The translations under genes were made by a program, and so were the position numbers. From contig CAZFMZ010000009.1 of the NCBI GenBank assembly GCA_964520495.1, positions 1 to 17,878 of the forward strand: a DNA stretch of 17,878 nucleotides, written 5' to 3'. Source of the DNA: UBA1020 sp964520495 (GTDB lineage: Bacteria; Patescibacteriota; Saccharimonadia; Saccharimonadales; Saccharimonadaceae). Positions 1 through 6,845 of this stretch are shown here, in pieces. The notes under the pieces were generated by a model. That model was given only the letters and a program-made list of their open reading frames with translations. It had not been told where the DNA came from and did no database searches. Position 1 is the stretch's first letter, and each line of letters opens with the position of its first letter.

Positions 1-49
1 GACCTTAGGCTTAGAAGTCCTCTGCTCTATCCAGCTGAGCTACCGGGGC
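1..49 (-). tRNA. tRNA-Arg (anticodon TCT), 3' part cut off by window edge
   Basis: Read on the minus strand, the 5' acceptor strand GCCCCGG (49-43), TA at positions 8-9, a D arm with GCTC/GAGC and the anticodon loop CTTCTAA are visible, giving anticodon TCT. The T arm and 3' acceptor lie beyond base 1. The anticodon stem as read (GAGGA / GCCTA) has only three Watson-Crick pairs, with A.G at 31:39 and G.A at 27:43, which is unusual. It has its own -10 box just upstream and follows the terminator of the His-Gly tRNA unit. Confidence 0.8.
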
Positions 50-58
50 GTACTGCCG

Positions 59-64
59 ATTATA
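59..64 (-). promoter_or_regulatory. -10 box of tRNA-Arg(TCT)
   Basis: A consensus TATAAT reads leftwards and ends 9 nt before the presumed mature 5' end of tRNA-Arg at base 49. It lies directly after the terminator of the upstream tRNA unit, so this tRNA probably has its own promoter. I see no convincing -35 box. Confidence 0.5.
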
Positions 65-76
65 TCTGAAAACAAA

Positions 77-100
77 AGAACACCCTAGTCTAGGTGTTCT
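77..100 (-). terminator. Rho-independent terminator after tRNA-Gly
   Basis: Arms AGAACACC (77-84) and GGTGTTCT (93-100) form a perfect 8-bp stem with an 8-nt loop. On the minus strand it is followed by the T-rich run TTTGTT. It begins 4 nt after the encoded CCA of tRNA-Gly and would end the His-Gly tRNA transcript. Confidence 0.8.
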
Positions 101-103
101 GTA

Positions 104-178
104 TGGTGCGGGCGGCGAGAATCGAACTCGCATCGTTTGCTTGGAAGGCAGACATATTAGCCATTATACGACGCCCGC
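104..178 (-). tRNA. tRNA-Gly (anticodon TCC)
   Basis: On the minus strand the acceptor GCGGGCG (178-172) pairs with CGCCCGC (114-108), followed by discriminator A and an encoded CCA (106-104). The anticodon loop CTTCCAA gives TCC. The anticodon stem has one C.A mismatch. It lies 11 nt after the CCA of tRNA-His and is probably co-transcribed with it. Confidence 0.93.
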
Positions 179-189
179 GTGTACAAATT

Positions 190-267
190 TGGGGCGAACG
201 ATGGGAATTGAACCCACGGCCTTCGGAGCCACAACCCGACGCTCTAACCAACTGAGCTACGCCCGCC
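190..267 (-). tRNA. tRNA-His (anticodon GTG)
   Basis: On the minus strand the anticodon stem TCGGG/TCCGA surrounds the loop TTGTGGC, giving GTG. The acceptor GCGGGCG pairs with CGTTCGC using G.U pairs. The histidine identity element is visible: an extra G at position -1 (base 267) facing C73 (base 193), followed by an encoded CCA (192-190). It is first in the minus-strand tRNA group. Confidence 0.95.
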
Positions 268-280
268 ATGTACGAGGGCT

Positions 281-289
281 ATTGTAGCA
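281..289 (-). promoter_or_regulatory. Extended -10 promoter of the tRNA-His-Gly unit
   Basis: On the minus strand TGC (289-287) directly precedes TACAAT (286-281), an extended -10 element 13 nt before the tRNA-His 5' end. No -35 match is visible. The same TGC-TAnAAT arrangement recurs before glyA, tRNA-Arg(TCG), tRNA-Lys and the histidine kinase. Confidence 0.65.
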
Positions 290-307
290 CAACAGGGGCG
301 GGTGAGG

Positions 308-1840
308 CTAGATGCCTTGCAGAGTTTCGATTTTCGCACCGAGTGAGTTAAGGCGGTTCGCAAGGTCTTCATAGCCACGGTTGATGGAATAAACATCGCG
401 AAGCGTCGATGTGCCCGGTGCTGCCAGCATGGCCAGTAAAATCACGACCGAAGGCCGCAAGGCGGGCGGAGCGACGACATCTGCCGGCTTCCACTTGGTC
501 GGCCCGGTTAAATAGACACGGTGTGGATCGACCAGCTCAATGGTAGCATTAAGTTTCGTCAGCTCGGTAAAGTACACGGCCCGGTTCTCGTAGCTCCAGT
601 CATGAAGTAGCGTTCGTCCTTTCGCGACCGTAGCGATCAAACCAAGGAAGGGTAAATTGTCCATGTTGACCCCAGGAAATGGCATACTGTGGAGCTTATC
701 TTTTGGTGCAATCAGTTTCGAGTGCTTCAGCTCTATATCAACCAGTCGCGTTCGGCCGTTACGCGCCAGGTACTCGTCACTCAATTCGTACGTAAGTCCC
801 ATGTTTTCCAATACCGCTAGTTCTAGTTCGACGAATTCAATCGGTGCCCGCTTAATGGTGATTTCTGAATTAGTCACCACTCCTGCGGCGATGAAACTCA
901 TCGCCTCGATCGGATCTTCACTGGGGTAATACTCGACGTCCTGGTTGAAGGAACGGCGGCCTCTGATCCGTAAGGTGGTGGTTCCGATTCCTTCGATTTC
1001 AACACCTAGCTTTTCCAGGAAGAAGCAGACATCCTGCACCATGTAGTTCGGGCTGGCGTTACGGATGACGGTAATACCGTCATGTAAGGCAGCAGCCATG
1101 ATGACGTTCTCTGTCACGGTGTCGCCCCGTTCGGTCAGGAGGATAGTCTTTTCGGGGTTTTTCTCACGAACAATAGCGTGGTAGTAGTCGGTATTCGGAG
1201 CTGCCACGACGTCCATACCGAATGCACTCAGACCGACCAGATGTGGTTCGACGGTGCGCGTACCGAGGTTGCACCCGCCAGCGAAAGGCAGTTTGAAGTC
1301 GTCGTACTGGTGGAGCAGTGGACCAAGAAACATGATGACAGTACGGGTGCGCTTGGCAGCCTCGATATCCATGTCTTCAAGCTTCAGGCGGGCCGGCGGG
1401 ACGATCTCTAAGTCGTTATTCTCAAGCCATTTCGTCTTCACGCCGATACTGTCGAGTACTTCGATAATACGATTGACTTCTTCAATGCGGGCGACACGGC
1501 GGAGCGTGGTCTTGCCTTTGTTCAGAAGAGCGGCACAAAGCAGACCGACCGCAGCGTTCTTACTCGTCTTTACTTCGATTGAACCGGAAAGCTTTCGGCC
1601 ACCGTGCACTTTGAAGTTAATCTTGCCGCTGCTATTGAGCATGACGAGATTACTCTCTAGCACGTCACTGATACGAGCCAACATCTCGATACTCATATTC
1701 TGTCCGCCTTTTTCGATGCGGTTGATAGCACTCTGAGACGTGCCGAGTGCTTCGGCCAATTCACTCTGGGTCATACGCTTAGCGGCGCGGGTTTCCTGGA
1801 TAAGTTTGCCTAAACGTCTCTTGTAGTCAGTCGCAGTCAT
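308..1840 (-). CDS. murA: UDP-N-acetylglucosamine 1-carboxyvinyltransferase with N-terminal HTH domain
   Basis: MurA transfers enolpyruvate from PEP to UDP-GlcNAc, the first committed cytoplasmic step of peptidoglycan synthesis. Residues about 5-68 form a Cro/C1-type helix-turn-helix (TQSELAEALGTSQSAINRIE). MurA proper starts near residue 73. Recognisable family features are K94-N95 (SKNAA), the catalytic Cys190 in GGCNLGTRTVEPH (Cys115 in E. coli), D394 in NMDNLP (E. coli Asp305), R420 in ENR, and R462 in the C-terminal LRPS segment. Because Cys is present, fosfomycin sensitivity would be expected. At 510 aa it is about 90 aa longer than typical MurA, entirely because of the HTH. The start at 1840 is supported by a consensus extended -10 box 7 nt upstream; no Shine-Dalgarno is seen. 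It is divergent from glyA. The HTH suggests DNA binding, perhaps to its own promoter, but that is inference. Confidence 0.95.
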   Translation of the reverse strand: MTATDYKRRLGKLIQETRAAKRMTQSELAEALGTSQSAINRIEKGGQNMSIEMLARISDVLESNLVMLNSSGKINFKVHGGRKLSGSIEVKTSKNAAVGLLCAALLNKGKTTLRRVARIEEVNRIIEVLDSIGVKTKWLENNDLEIVPPARLKLEDMDIEAAKRTRTVIMFLGPLLHQYDDFKLPFAGGCNLGTRTVEPHLVGLSAFGMDVVAAPNTDYYHAIVREKNPEKTILLTERGDTVTENVIMAAALHDGITVIRNASPNYMVQDVCFFLEKLGVEIEGIGTTTLRIRGRRSFNQDVEYYPSEDPIEAMSFIAAGVVTNSEITIKRAPIEFVELELAVLENMGLTYELSDEYLARNGRTRLVDIELKHSKLIAPKDKLHSMPFPGVNMDNLPFLGLIATVAKGRTLLHDWSYENRAVYFTELTKLNATIELVDPHRVYLTGPTKWKPADVVAPPALRPSVVILLAMLAAPGTSTLRDVYSINRGYEDLANRLNSLGAKIETLQGI

Positions 1841-1847
1841 ACGAATT

Positions 1848-1872
1848 ATTATATCACATACGATATATCACA
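1848..1872 (-). promoter_or_regulatory. murA extended -10 promoter overlapping a 9-bp direct repeat (candidate operator)
   Basis: On the minus strand TGTGATATAAT contains TATAAT (1853-1848) preceded by TGA, an extended -10 element ending 7 nt before the murA ATG, so transcription would start at or next to the start codon. The 9-mer TGTGATATA occurs twice in the same orientation (plus-strand 1850-1858 and 1864-1872), 14 bp apart, and one copy overlaps the -10 box. The repeat is seen; its use as an operator for the HTH domain of MurA is inference. Confidence 0.55.
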
Positions 1873-1876
1873 AACA

Positions 1877-1885
1877 TGCTACAAT
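1877..1885 (+). promoter_or_regulatory. glyA extended -10 promoter
   Basis: TGC followed directly by TACAAT gives an extended -10 element on the plus strand. Transcription would start near 1892 and leave a leader of about 50 nt containing the strong AGGAGGAG Shine-Dalgarno at 1931-1938. It lies within the short murA-glyA divergent region, next to the TGTGATATA repeats. Confidence 0.5.
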
Positions 1886-1943
1886 AAGTTTATGTTATAG
1901 CTGTGTTCATCATCACCGGTATATAAATAGAGGAGGAGAACCT

Positions 1944-3209
1944 ATGATTGATGATGAAGTGGCTCGGCTAATTGCCGGCGAAGAAAAACGACAGCTAGAA
2001 GGCCTAGAGCTCATTCCGAGCGAGAACTACGTGAGTAAAGATGTATTGACTGCACTTGGCAGCGTATTTACGAATAAATACTCAGAAGGCTACCCCGGCA
2101 AGCGCTACTATGGAGGCCAGGAATTTACCGATCAAATCGAAACGCTTGCCATCGAACGTGCTAAACAGTTGTTCAAGGCAGATCATGCCAACGTACAACC
2201 GCACAGTGGAGCACCCGCGAACGAGGCAGTATATAGTGCCTGGCTTGAACCAGGCGATGCGGTGCTGGCGATGGACCTGAGCCATGGTGGCCACCTGACG
2301 CACGGCAATCCGATGACCCGCTCGGCAAAACTCTATAACTTCATTCCCTACAAAATGAAGGACATTACCACGGGTGAGATTGACTACGATCACCTGCGCG
2401 AACTGGCGCTAAAGCATAAACCAAAGATCGTGCTCGCAGGTTTCTCGGGATACCCTCGTGAGCTTGACTATGAGAAATTTGCCGCCATCGGTAATGAGGT
2501 GGGTGCGCTTCTGATGGCCGATATGGCGCACATCGCCGGTTTAATCGCTGCAGGCGTAGCGAAGAATCCGTTCGATTACGGCTTCCACGTTATCACGACC
2601 ACGACGCACAAGACGCTACGCGGTCCGCGCGGTGGCATGATCCTTACCAGGGGTGTCGTATCCAATCCTCTCAAAGCCCCTGAGAAAACGCTGGAGAATA
2701 TTCCAACGCTGATTGACCGTGCGGTCTTTCCTGGCATGCAGGGTGGCCCACATATGCATGCTATCGCGGCAAAGGCAGTCGCTTTCGGTGAAGCACTAAG
2801 GCCCGAATTTAAAGAATATGCCGAGCAGGTATTGAAGAACGCTTCCGTGTTAGCCGATGAACTGCAGAAGCGCGGTTTCGATCTGGTGACTGGCGGTACG
2901 AGTAATCACCTGATTCTGGCGAATGTCCAAACGAGCTTTGGGATCAACGGAAAGGTCGCCGAAGAGGCTCTTGATGCCATAGGCCTAACGTTAAATAAGA
3001 ACTCTGTACCGGATGATCCAAATCCACCGTTCAGGCCGAGTGGTATTCGGCTGGGGACGCCCGCGATTACGACACGGGGGATGAAAGAGGAGCAGATGGT
3101 GCTTATCGCTGAATGGATGAGTCGAGCATTGCAGAACCATGACGACTCTGAATTATTAAGTAAAATGCGACGTGAAGTTGAACAAATAGCTGCTAGGTTT
3201 AAAGTCTAA
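1944..3209 (+). CDS. glyA: Serine hydroxymethyltransferase
   Basis: A cytoplasmic PLP enzyme that interconverts serine plus THF and glycine plus 5,10-methylene-THF. At 421 aa it has normal family length. The PLP lysine is K223 in the signature TTTTHKTLRGPRGG; D193 and H196 in MADMAHIAGL fit the cofactor-binding motif; the N-terminal LIPSENYVS and KYSEGYPGKRYYGG segments are typical substrate and dimer-interface motifs. ATG at 1944 is preceded by AGGAGGAG with a 5-nt gap, which fixes the start and makes it one of the best ribosome sites in the window. The gene stands alone, bounded by a divergent murA and a strong terminator. With folD and folC further right it makes a one-carbon/folate set. 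Confidence 0.97.
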   Translation: MIDDEVARLIAGEEKRQLEGLELIPSENYVSKDVLTALGSVFTNKYSEGYPGKRYYGGQEFTDQIETLAIERAKQLFKADHANVQPHSGAPANEAVYSAWLEPGDAVLAMDLSHGGHLTHGNPMTRSAKLYNFIPYKMKDITTGEIDYDHLRELALKHKPKIVLAGFSGYPRELDYEKFAAIGNEVGALLMADMAHIAGLIAAGVAKNPFDYGFHVITTTTHKTLRGPRGGMILTRGVVSNPLKAPEKTLENIPTLIDRAVFPGMQGGPHMHAIAAKAVAFGEALRPEFKEYAEQVLKNASVLADELQKRGFDLVTGGTSNHLILANVQTSFGINGKVAEEALDAIGLTLNKNSVPDDPNPPFRPSGIRLGTPAITTRGMKEEQMVLIAEWMSRALQNHDDSELLSKMRREVEQIAARFKV

Positions 3210-3227
3210 ACAACTCGTACTGCCTAT

Positions 3228-3263
3228 AACTAAAACTGAGGGTGAAGTCCCTCAGTTTTAGTT
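3228..3263. terminator. Bidirectional terminator between glyA and the pilin gene
   Basis: A perfect 15-bp stem (3228-3242 with 3249-3263, loop TGAAGT) has A-rich and T-rich bases at its foot on both sides. It starts 18 nt after the glyA stop and 22 nt from the stop of the converging pilin gene, so it can serve both. Confidence 0.9.
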
Positions 3264-3285
3264 AAGAATATCCTAACTCGTTTAT

Positions 3286-3750
3286 CTAGGTGGTAGCTAG
3301 TGTGCAAGTACCACTTACGGTACCAGCGGTATAGGTTGATCCAGTACTTACTGCTGCATTCGCTACGTAATCCCAGTAACCGATACGCACACCCGCACCC
3401 GATCCACAGGTGTAGAAGAGTATGGTATTTGAGTTTGCTGGAGCAGCGGTAGGTACCGTGCCTGCCTGCGTAACTGTTCCCGTTGGTACATTATACGTGG
3501 TGCTAGACGCAGCAGAGGTTAGTGCGGATAGAGTAGTAGGGTATGAGCTGAGTTCAGCGTTGTAGGCCTCTGCCTTCTTTACTATCGTGCTTGCTGCCGA
3601 CTGTGCATTTGAGAGTTTTGCTCGATTTTGAATACCGTTATACGCCACGATGCTAATCGCAGCCAAAATCGCGATCACGACGATAACGATAAGAAGCTCG
3701 ACGATAGTGAAACCGTGTTGTTTCTTCAAAGTGTTGATATTGTTAAGCAT
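3286..3750 (-). CDS. Type IV pilin-like major pilin
   Basis: A 154-aa prepilin. The short basic leader ends in a glycine followed by a type III signal (HG|FTIVELLIVIVVIAILAAI): the prepilin peptidase site is G|F, with Glu at mature position 5 and a hydrophobic helix of about 20 residues that anchors the subunit and packs the pilus core. The rest is Ser/Thr/Ala-rich with two cysteines near the C-terminus (YTCG and GTCTL) that could form the usual pilin disulphide loop. Small size and a separate promoter suggest the abundant pilus subunit. A GGGGG stretch about 9 nt before the ATG is the only Shine-Dalgarno-like sequence. It lies downstream of the three-gene minor prepilin set in the same direction. 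Confidence 0.88.
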   Translation of the reverse strand: MLNNINTLKKQHGFTIVELLIVIVVIAILAAISIVAYNGIQNRAKLSNAQSAASTIVKKAEAYNAELSSYPTTLSALTSAASSTTYNVPTGTVTQAGTVPTAAPANSNTILFYTCGSGAGVRIGYWDYVANAAVSTGSTYTAGTVSGTCTLATT

Positions 3751-3784
3751 TCGTTATGCCCCCTAATTATGTACTTATGTTTGT

Positions 3785-3813
3785 AATATACTACAGTGAA
3801 TTTGTAAGCGCAA
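3785..3813 (-). promoter_or_regulatory. Possible promoter of the major pilin gene
   Basis: On the minus strand TATATT (3790-3785) lies 17 bp from TTGCGC (3813-3808). The -10 is a fair match, the -35 matches only in TTG. It falls in the 80-bp gap between the large prepilin gene and the pilin gene and leaves a leader of roughly 28 nt. Confidence 0.4.
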
Positions 3814-3830
3814 GCAGTATCAGTACGCAG

Positions 3831-5828
3831 CTAGTCTGCAATAAAACGTATACCGTCTAAGGTTGTCCATGTTGCGGAAGATGCCGAGAAGAAGAGCTCA
3901 CCCGTATCAAGGACGTCTATGCGTCCAGGGTTATTGCCGGATAACCAACTTGGCAGGATTTGTCTTCCATCGCTATGTAATCCGCACCCTACCGAATTTA
4001 ACGACGTGCTAGATGTTCCGTTTGACCCACCCTTTATGAGACCTCTAAGGATAACTAAGTCATCCGATCCTTTATGGCACTGTGCACCTGAGTAAACTGA
4101 CCCATAGGGTATCCAGCCATTTGTCATGCTTACGGAGCTCCAGCTATTAAAAGTGCTAGGGTAGTAGACGAAGGCGACAGACGCCCAACTTCCTACGTAT
4201 CTAACCAGCATCTGCCCGCTCGTATCGATGTCAACCGCACCGTTAGCGAATGCCCTGGCGGGCATGATAGAGCGGTTGGAGGGAGTAAAGCCACTGATAT
4301 TCAGGGAGTTCGTCAACACAGTATTCGTCGTTGTCGTACCAGCTCGGCCGAGTCCTTCGGTGTGCACACGGCCAAGCGTGTCTTTTGCATATTTTAGGTC
4401 ACCCCAGGAATTTCCCGTTGCGCTATAGTTCACCCAACCATTTTGCCAGACACCGTTCGCCCAGTTGTTGCTCGTCGCCGCTCCGCTAGCTAGGAAGGTG
4501 ATGCCACTCAGGCTTACCCAGCCGGAATCACCCGATTGAACGATGACTTGTCCGCTCGTCATGACGTCGACGCGCACCGCATCATTGGCACCGCTCACAC
4601 GGCCCGCACTCTGGTAGATAAGGTTCTGCGAAGGCCTAAAACCTACCGGTAGGATACAGGCATTCGTTCCATTCGTTCCGTTCTTAATGAGTCCACGTAG
4701 TCCCACGACCCCCGCAGAAGTACGCGTGAAAGCTCCACCTGCATACGGACTACCATAGTCTACCCAACCATTCTGCAGGCCGCACTCCTCCCACCGTGGT
4801 ATGGTCCGTGACGTGGTGCCGTAGAGGAAATTGCCAGCACTAGTCAGGGCTGTCACTTCAGCTTCGACGACTTGTTTACGATGGGTGGCAACCACATTGT
4901 AGGAGGTGGCAGTGGTCCCTTGCGGGCCGTTCACCCATGCTCCACCATCAATCCGATAGCGAACGTTATAACCGGTTGCATTGCCCATAGGCGACCATTC
5001 GAACGTCGTGGTGTAGGGAGTAGAGGTGCTGTTCGTCCAGGTAAGCGTTGGGGCAGGGGGCGCTTCGGCAACGGAATCACTCGCCTGAGCGTTCATACTG
5101 GTGATGCGTGAACCGCCAGTATATTCGACGGTCTCACCGGCGATACTTTTATTGAGAGTGATATTGATGGAAATGCCGTTGGCATCGTTCGCCTGGCTGT
5201 CAGCGACCGGGGTGTCATCGGCTGCACCGGTGTAATACTGGATGTCAATTGCCGCGACACCTTCGAGTAGCTTGGTATCTTCCGTCTTACAGACAGTGGG
5301 GTTCGCCGCAACGTGTGTTTCGGCACAGGTGCCACGCTGCCACGGCATAGCGCAGGCCGCTTGTTGAGGAAGGACGATCCGTTTATATAACGTGCCGTTA
5401 CTGACGAAATAAATAGTGAAATACTGGTAGACGACGTTACGGGCATTACACGGCGAGGTACCAGTGTGGATCAGCACCCGCGTAGGGTCGTAGGGGCTTT
5501 TGTCGGTCGCGGCTGACTTTAAGATCAGGGTATCTGGCTGACCCGACGTAGTGTTGGTGAATTGAGCCGTGCCGTTGTTCTTACCTTGTGGCGACTGCAG
5601 GGTGCCTGTTGCGACCTGGAATGAGGTGGCTAAGGCGACATTCGCCTCGACATCATTCAGAGCCTCCTGAACGTTGTAGGCGGCGGCGTTTTTTTCCCGT
5701 AAGCGCAGGCTGTCGCTTGTGAGTGACACGGCCAAACCGATGAACGCACCGATGAAAAGCACCACGACGGGCGCGATGATAAGGATTTCTACCAGTGTGA
5801 AGCCGGCCGTTGATTGGTTAGTTCGCAT
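3831..5828 (-). CDS. Giant minor prepilin with Fn3-like domain and three tail-fibre-like repeats (putative pilus-tip adhesin)
   Basis: 665 aa, several times longer than a normal pilin. Residues 1-35 are a prepilin signal (AG|FTLVEILIIAPVVVLFIGAF) with Glu5; an internal proline is present. Residues about 36-250 are a pilin-like head with several cysteines. Residues about 255-344 look like a fibronectin type III domain. Then come three repeats of about 98 aa (351-447, 461-557, 567-665), each beginning NGWVxY or NGWIPY. Repeats 1 and 3 share GLRGLIKNG/ILRGLIKGG and a closing RVDV...SLSGITF / RIDV...TLDGIRF; repeat 2 is more diverged. Such modules resemble C-terminal repeats of phage tail fibres and minor structural proteins (from memory, not searched). 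The start overlaps the upstream prepilin gene by 11 nt, implying translational coupling. The likely role is an adhesive tip subunit; this is inference from architecture. Confidence 0.82.
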   Translation of the reverse strand: MRTNQSTAGFTLVEILIIAPVVVLFIGAFIGLAVSLTSDSLRLREKNAAAYNVQEALNDVEANVALATSFQVATGTLQSPQGKNNGTAQFTNTTSGQPDTLILKSAATDKSPYDPTRVLIHTGTSPCNARNVVYQYFTIYFVSNGTLYKRIVLPQQAACAMPWQRGTCAETHVAANPTVCKTEDTKLLEGVAAIDIQYYTGAADDTPVADSQANDANGISINITLNKSIAGETVEYTGGSRITSMNAQASDSVAEAPPAPTLTWTNSTSTPYTTTFEWSPMGNATGYNVRYRIDGGAWVNGPQGTTATSYNVVATHRKQVVEAEVTALTSAGNFLYGTTSRTIPRWEECGLQNGWVDYGSPYAGGAFTRTSAGVVGLRGLIKNGTNGTNACILPVGFRPSQNLIYQSAGRVSGANDAVRVDVMTSGQVIVQSGDSGWVSLSGITFLASGAATSNNWANGVWQNGWVNYSATGNSWGDLKYAKDTLGRVHTEGLGRAGTTTTNTVLTNSLNISGFTPSNRSIMPARAFANGAVDIDTSGQMLVRYVGSWASVAFVYYPSTFNSWSSVSMTNGWIPYGSVYSGAQCHKGSDDLVILRGLIKGGSNGTSSTSLNSVGCGLHSDGRQILPSWLSGNNPGRIDVLDTGELFFSASSATWTTLDGIRFIAD

Positions 5829-6228
5829 ATGTGGAGTGCTGAAGGGTCCTTGTTTGCCCCAATTCAGTGTATGTCGCGGTGACGGTTACTTGGAAGAGGT
5901 CGGTCGCTGAGCCGCTAGTAGCGGCAATCGGGCAACGGGTGACGGTATTGAACGAAACGCTACCTACACCCTCGACACTCTGGGACTGCGTCGTGTTAGC
6001 CGCCGAGGCTGATATGCACCCATTGGGGTACTGAGCAGTAACTTCGGCCAGCCGCTCACGCATACGTTCCTGCACAAGATTGGAAATACGGGCCGTCTTG
6101 TCGGCGTCATCGGCGTCGCGAGTTACCTGAATGTAGAGTTGGTAACCTGCAAACAGGAAAACGGCAGCGATAAAAAGAGTGATGAGGAGTTCGACGGCAG
6201 TGAAGCCCTGTTCTTTCAATTGGTTCAT
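5818..6228 (-). CDS. Minor prepilin
   Basis: 136 aa with a type III signal: basic leader MNQLKEQG|FTAVELLITLFIAAVFLF, cleavage before F, Glu at mature position 5. The rest is a short head with two cysteines (NGCIS, TRCPI). Its ATG overlaps the TGA of the upstream prepilin (ATGA at 6225-6228) and its own end overlaps the large prepilin gene by 11 nt, so the three are almost certainly one transcript and translationally coupled. It is probably a pseudopilin or minor pilin that primes or caps the fibre with the large adhesin-like partner. Confidence 0.85.
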   Translation of the reverse strand: MNQLKEQGFTAVELLITLFIAAVFLFAGYQLYIQVTRDADDADKTARISNLVQERMRERLAEVTAQYPNGCISASAANTTQSQSVEGVGSVSFNTVTRCPIAATSGSATDLFQVTVTATYTELGQTRTLQHSTYAN

Positions 6229-6806
6229 CTGTTCTTACTCTTTAGCGTCTGAAGGGCTCCGTTAGTTTCTGTCTTCCAGTATAAGTTAAAGCCAGGGCAA
6301 TCACCGCAGCAACAAATATTTCCACTGCGATCGATTGGTTCATAGACATACTTATCTTGGTTGTTGAACGCGGTATTTATTTGGGTCGTATCGCCCGCCG
6401 GTGCACATGCCCAGACGCAAACTATTGCCCATAATTTTTCGCCGCCAGGATTTGTGAAGGCTGCCTCTGATGTGCCAGGCAACCCTTCGGTTAAGTATCC
6501 ACCAGTGACCTGAGCAGGATTAAACCCCTGGCCGGACCTATCTTCTCCCCCCATGTGAAGCATCTCGTTTGTTCCCGGGTATGAGCCTTGCTTACCTTCA
6601 CGGGCATCAGTAGCAGATACGAGCACCGGGTTACCTTCGTTGTAGCGTCGTTCTAGCCCCCGGGCGATGGTATCAATGTCGGTCGCCCGCTCCTTGTCGC
6701 GTGCTTCGGCCTGCACGTTACGTAAGCTGACGACACCCAGGGTCAGCAGTATGGCCATAATGACCAGAGTGATGAGAATTTCGACGACCGTGAACCCACG
6801 CTTCAT
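6225..6806 (-). CDS. Minor prepilin with cysteine cluster
   Basis: 193 aa with signal MKRG|FTVVEILITLVIMAILLTLGVV, Glu at mature position 5, followed by an amphipathic N-terminal helix (about 27-55) of the pseudopilin sort. Residues beyond 60 are less conserved in appearance. Near the C-terminus there is a cysteine-rich patch NICCCGDCPGF plus two more cysteines (VCVWACAP), which is unusual for a pilin and could be a disulphide knot. It starts 39 nt after the murB stop in the same direction and overlaps the next prepilin by 4 nt, so it may be read from the murB transcript. Confidence 0.85.
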   Translation of the reverse strand: MKRGFTVVEILITLVIMAILLTLGVVSLRNVQAEARDKERATDIDTIARGLERRYNEGNPVLVSATDAREGKQGSYPGTNEMLHMGGEDRSGQGFNPAQVTGGYLTEGLPGTSEAAFTNPGGEKLWAIVCVWACAPAGDTTQINTAFNNQDKYVYEPIDRSGNICCCGDCPGFNLYWKTETNGALQTLKSKNR

Positions 6807-6845
6807 GCTTCATAGCATAAGCTGTTTGCCCTTGGTAGGCAAGCG

